NCBI RefSeq assembly: GCF_001720165.1
Contig: NZ_MCRI01000009.1
Location: 1-64,000, forward strand
Length of the DNA: 64,000 bases
Direction: 5' to 3'
From: Methylophaga muralis
GTDB lineage: Bacteria > Pseudomonadota > Gammaproteobacteria > Nitrosococcales > Methylophagaceae
Of the stretch, positions 61,825 through 64,000 are shown in pieces. Each line of letters opens with the position of its first letter. The stretch's first letter is position 1. The translations under genes and the position numbers were made by a program. The notes under the pieces are model-generated. The model saw only the letters and a program-made list of their open reading frames with translations, did no database searches and had not been told where the DNA came from.

Positions 61825-62265
61825 ATGCCGTTTATCGTTGATTTCTGGCATTGGTGGGTTTTGGCAGTGGTGTTAATAACACTTGAAATCATCTTGCCAA
61901 GCTTTTTTGCCTTATGGTTAGGCATTGCAGCATTTATCACTGGCCTGGTGTTGCTGTTATTTCCAGCGATTCCCTGGCAGTTCCAATGGTTAATGTTTGC
62001 TGTGTTATCAGTGTTAAGTATCGTATTGTGGCGCAGATACTACGTCAAACATCCCATCGCAACGGATGAGCCATTACTCAATCGGCGGGGTGAACAACAT
62101 GTCGGTCGGATTCTTACGCTGACCAATCCGATTGTGAATGGGCAGGGAAAAGTCATCCTCGATGATTCCACCTGGAAAGTACATGGTCCCGATTGCCCGA
62201 CCGGTACTCGTGTTCAAGTTATCGCTGTAGATAACGTTATTCTTAAAGTTGAAATTATTGGTTAA
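61825..62265 (+). CDS. NfeD-family membrane protein
   Basis: A 146-residue protein of the short NfeD type. Two to three transmembrane helices (about 8-78) are followed by a small OB-fold domain (LNRRGEQHVGRILTLTNPIVNGQGKVILDDSTWKVHGPDCPTGTRVQVI). NfeD proteins dock to SPFH proteins and affect their membrane location. It follows qmcA after 2 bases and precedes the phosphatase gene after 2 bases, all in one operon. Confidence 0.93.
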   Translation: MPFIVDFWHWWVLAVVLITLEIILPSFFALWLGIAAFITGLVLLLFPAIPWQFQWLMFAVLSVLSIVLWRRYYVKHPIATDEPLLNRRGEQHVGRILTLTNPIVNGQGKVILDDSTWKVHGPDCPTGTRVQVIAVDNVILKVEIIG

Positions 62266-62267
62266 CA

Positions 62268-62867
62268 ATGGCTTTAGTGATCGATTTAATGCGTCATGGA
62301 GAACCCCAGGGCGGAATGCGTTATCGTGGGCAGCTTGATGATCCGTTAAGTGAGCTGGGTTGGCAGCAAATGCGATCTGCTACTGCAAATGTCACACCCT
62401 GGCAGCACATTGTCAGCTCGACCTTAACTCGCTGTGCGGATTTTGCCAAAGAGCTGTCCGATAATCATGCCATTCCCTTGCAACTAGATAAGCAATTTAC
62501 CGAGATAGGTTTTGGTGATTGGGAAGGTAAAACTGCCAGTGAATTGGAACAACATCATAAAGCAGCATTTTATGCTTTTTATGATGATCCAATTAACAAT
62601 ACTCCAGCTAATGCAGAATCGCTTTTGGCGTTTCAACAGCGCATTCAGCACGCCTGGCAAGCACTAGTGCAATCCCATAGCGATACACATATTCTGTTGG
62701 TCGCTCATGTCGGTGTGATACGTGTCATTCTCACTGAGATATTGGCAATGCCATTAGAGGCTATGTTTCGTATCCAAGTGCCTTACGCTGCGATTAGTCG
62801 CATTGTGATATACAACGAAGGGCCGAGACTCTATCCGCAGTTACAGTTTCACGCAGGCAAGCCATGA
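62268..62867 (+). CDS. Histidine phosphatase (phosphoglycerate mutase family)
   Basis: A 199-residue cytosolic protein with RHGEPQGG at the N terminus (phosphohistidine), PLSELGWQQMRSA, SSTLTRCADFAKELSD, FGDWEGKTASELEQ and the second His in LLVAHVGVIRVIL. The pattern is near alpha-ribazole phosphatase CobC, but no cobalamin synthesis genes accompany it, so the substrate stays open. The stop overlaps the roxA start by 4 bases. Confidence 0.85.
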   Translation: MALVIDLMRHGEPQGGMRYRGQLDDPLSELGWQQMRSATANVTPWQHIVSSTLTRCADFAKELSDNHAIPLQLDKQFTEIGFGDWEGKTASELEQHHKAAFYAFYDDPINNTPANAESLLAFQQRIQHAWQALVQSHSDTHILLVAHVGVIRVILTEILAMPLEAMFRIQVPYAAISRIVIYNEGPRLYPQLQFHAGKP

Positions 62868-64000
62868 CAGGGTTTTTTAATACCGGTCTCAGCCAGCAAC
62901 AGTTTCTGGATGAATATTGGCAAAAGAAACCCTTAGTGATCCGGCAGGCTTTTCCTTTGCCAGTCAGTGATCTTAGCCCAGATGATCTTGCAGCGTTTGC
63001 CAGTGAGGCAGAAGTCGAATCGCGCTTGATTGAAGAATTCGGTGAAAAGCCCTGGCAACTGCGTCACGGTCCATTTGACGACGAAGATTTTGCGGATTTG
63101 CCTGATACGCATTGGACGTTACTAGTTCAGGACATGGATAAACATCATCCACCGTTACAGCAATTACTAACAGCATTTGAGTTTCTATCGGCCTGGCGCC
63201 GCGATGATTTGATGATTAGTTACGCGCCTGAAGGTGGATCGGTCGGGCCACATACCGACAGTTATGATGTATTTCTGTTACAAGCTCAGGGAACCCGCCA
63301 TTGGCAAATCAGTGATAAGCCGTTAATTAATGCAACTTTCAGAGATGATACTGATTTACGCATACTGCAGCAGTTTTCAGCTGATCATGATTGGAAATTA
63401 CAGCCGGGTGATATGCTCTATCTGCCTCCTCACTTTGCTCATCATGGCGTAGCTTTAAATCCATGTTTGACCTTTTCGATAGGATTCAGAGCCCCATCCC
63501 AATTACAGTTGCTTGATGCTTTCAGTCACACTTTGTTAGAACAGGATGTTGCTGAACAACTTTATGCGGATGCTGATGTGGACGTTATTCACTCTGCAAC
63601 TGAAATTGATGGCAGTGCAATCCAGCGCTTTCAAAATTTACTGTTCGAAACCATAAGTGATAATCAAGGTTTAATTGCTTTGGCGGTTGGGCGGCTGGTG
63701 ACTGAAACTAAATCAACTTTACAGGACTTAGCAGAAGAGTTTGTAACCGATAAACCGTCATTAGTTGAAGTGGATGAACGCTTTAATACGGGTGAGTATT
63801 TGCAACGCAACGTGTATTTACGTTTCGCTTGGCATAATGATTCAGCAGGAGCATATATATTTGTGGCAGGGGAAGCTTATAACGTTGAGCTTGCCGCCGT
63901 GGAACAGCTTCCGTGGCTAACCACTAAAGCTCAAATCCATCAAACTGATTGGCAATCTATACGCAATTTCCCAAAATTAATGGATATCTGTTGTGAATTG
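62864..64000 (+). CDS. roxA: Ribosomal oxygenase RoxA (YcfD), cut by the window edge
   Basis: A JmjC/cupin 2-oxoglutarate oxygenase that hydroxylates an arginine of ribosomal protein L16 (uL16). The frame opens at ATG 62864 (overlapping the phosphatase stop as ATGA) and is open to the last base, giving at least 379 residues, near full length. The iron triad is in GPHTDSYDVFLLQAQGTRHWQI and PPHFAHHGVA. The N-terminal TGFFNTGLSQQQFLDEYWQKKPLVIRQAFP fits the family, and a C-terminal winged-helix part follows. Only the last few residues are missing. Confidence 0.93.
   Translation, partial: MTGFFNTGLSQQQFLDEYWQKKPLVIRQAFPLPVSDLSPDDLAAFASEAEVESRLIEEFGEKPWQLRHGPFDDEDFADLPDTHWTLLVQDMDKHHPPLQQLLTAFEFLSAWRRDDLMISYAPEGGSVGPHTDSYDVFLLQAQGTRHWQISDKPLINATFRDDTDLRILQQFSADHDWKLQPGDMLYLPPHFAHHGVALNPCLTFSIGFRAPSQLQLLDAFSHTLLEQDVAEQLYADADVDVIHSATEIDGSAIQRFQNLLFETISDNQGLIALAVGRLVTETKSTLQDLAEEFVTDKPSLVEVDERFNTGEYLQRNVYLRFAWHNDSAGAYIFVAGEAYNVELAAVEQLPWLTTKAQIHQTDWQSIRNFPKLMDICCEL

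Noticed and set aside
1-64000. CRISPR arrays, tRNA or rRNA genes, prophage or complete insertion sequences
   Set aside because: None was seen by reading; only short inverted-repeat elements and intrinsic terminators were found.

Overview
The window is about 45% G+C, densely packed chromosomal DNA of a gammaproteobacterium. No rRNA, tRNA, CRISPR, prophage or transposase gene was seen. The best guess is a halotolerant marine methylotroph of the Methylophaga type. The main reason is a four-gene ectoine-breakdown cluster in the order doeB-doeD-doeA-doeC, the order I recall from halotolerant methylotrophs. The genus is an inference from gene content, not a database match.

Layout. 0-9.5 kb is housekeeping: mobAB-moeA-ttcA (molybdenum cofactor and tRNA thiolation), folE2 and queD (GTP-derived pterins), xseB-ispA-dxs (isoprenoid precursors) and ribF. 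9.5-15.4 kb holds envelope and stress genes: a lipoprotein, rnk, a large glycosidase-like/kinase fusion, an SMR transporter and a 2-oxoglutarate oxygenase. 15.5-21.6 kb holds fpr and doeBDAC, which would turn ectoine into aspartate. 21.7-25.3 kb is pqiABC (inter-membrane lipid transport). 25.5-25.8 kb is a composite MITE-like element. 26.1-30.8 kb is an ECF42-type sigma factor with its DGPF/YCII, VOC and SnoaL partners; a sequence upstream of the SnoaL gene fits the ECF42 promoter pattern. 30.9-41.4 kb holds an MFS carrier, small membrane proteins, a mechanosensitive channel, dbpA and a diguanylate cyclase. 41.4-43.9 kb is a BigR-type persulfide operon with its operator. 44-46.6 kb holds a tRNA deacylase, a Mn exporter with a structured leader, an unknown HExxH protein and tcdA. 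46.7-50.6 kb is a moxR-DUF58-transglutaminase operon. 50.7 kb is an orphan encapsulin-type ferritin. 51-55 kb holds tatD, ggt and trhO. 55.5-58.8 kb holds a Tat-exported YcbK protein and a BtuCDF-like importer. 58.9-64 kb holds purine/MTA salvage, csiV, an SPFH-NfeD pair and the start of roxA.

Four genes are interrupted by five single-base indels: the ECF42 sigma factor, an MscS-family channel (two), dbpA and trhO. All lie in or beside short homopolymers and the rest of each protein is well conserved, so sequencing error is at least as likely as real gene decay.

The most distinctive items are the kinase fusion whose glycosidase half lacks its acid/base Glu, the encapsulin-type ferritin with neither shell gene nor targeting peptide, the ECF42-DGPF cluster with a recognisable promoter, the nested-hairpin MITE and its two relics, and the perfect hairpin in the Mn-exporter leader.
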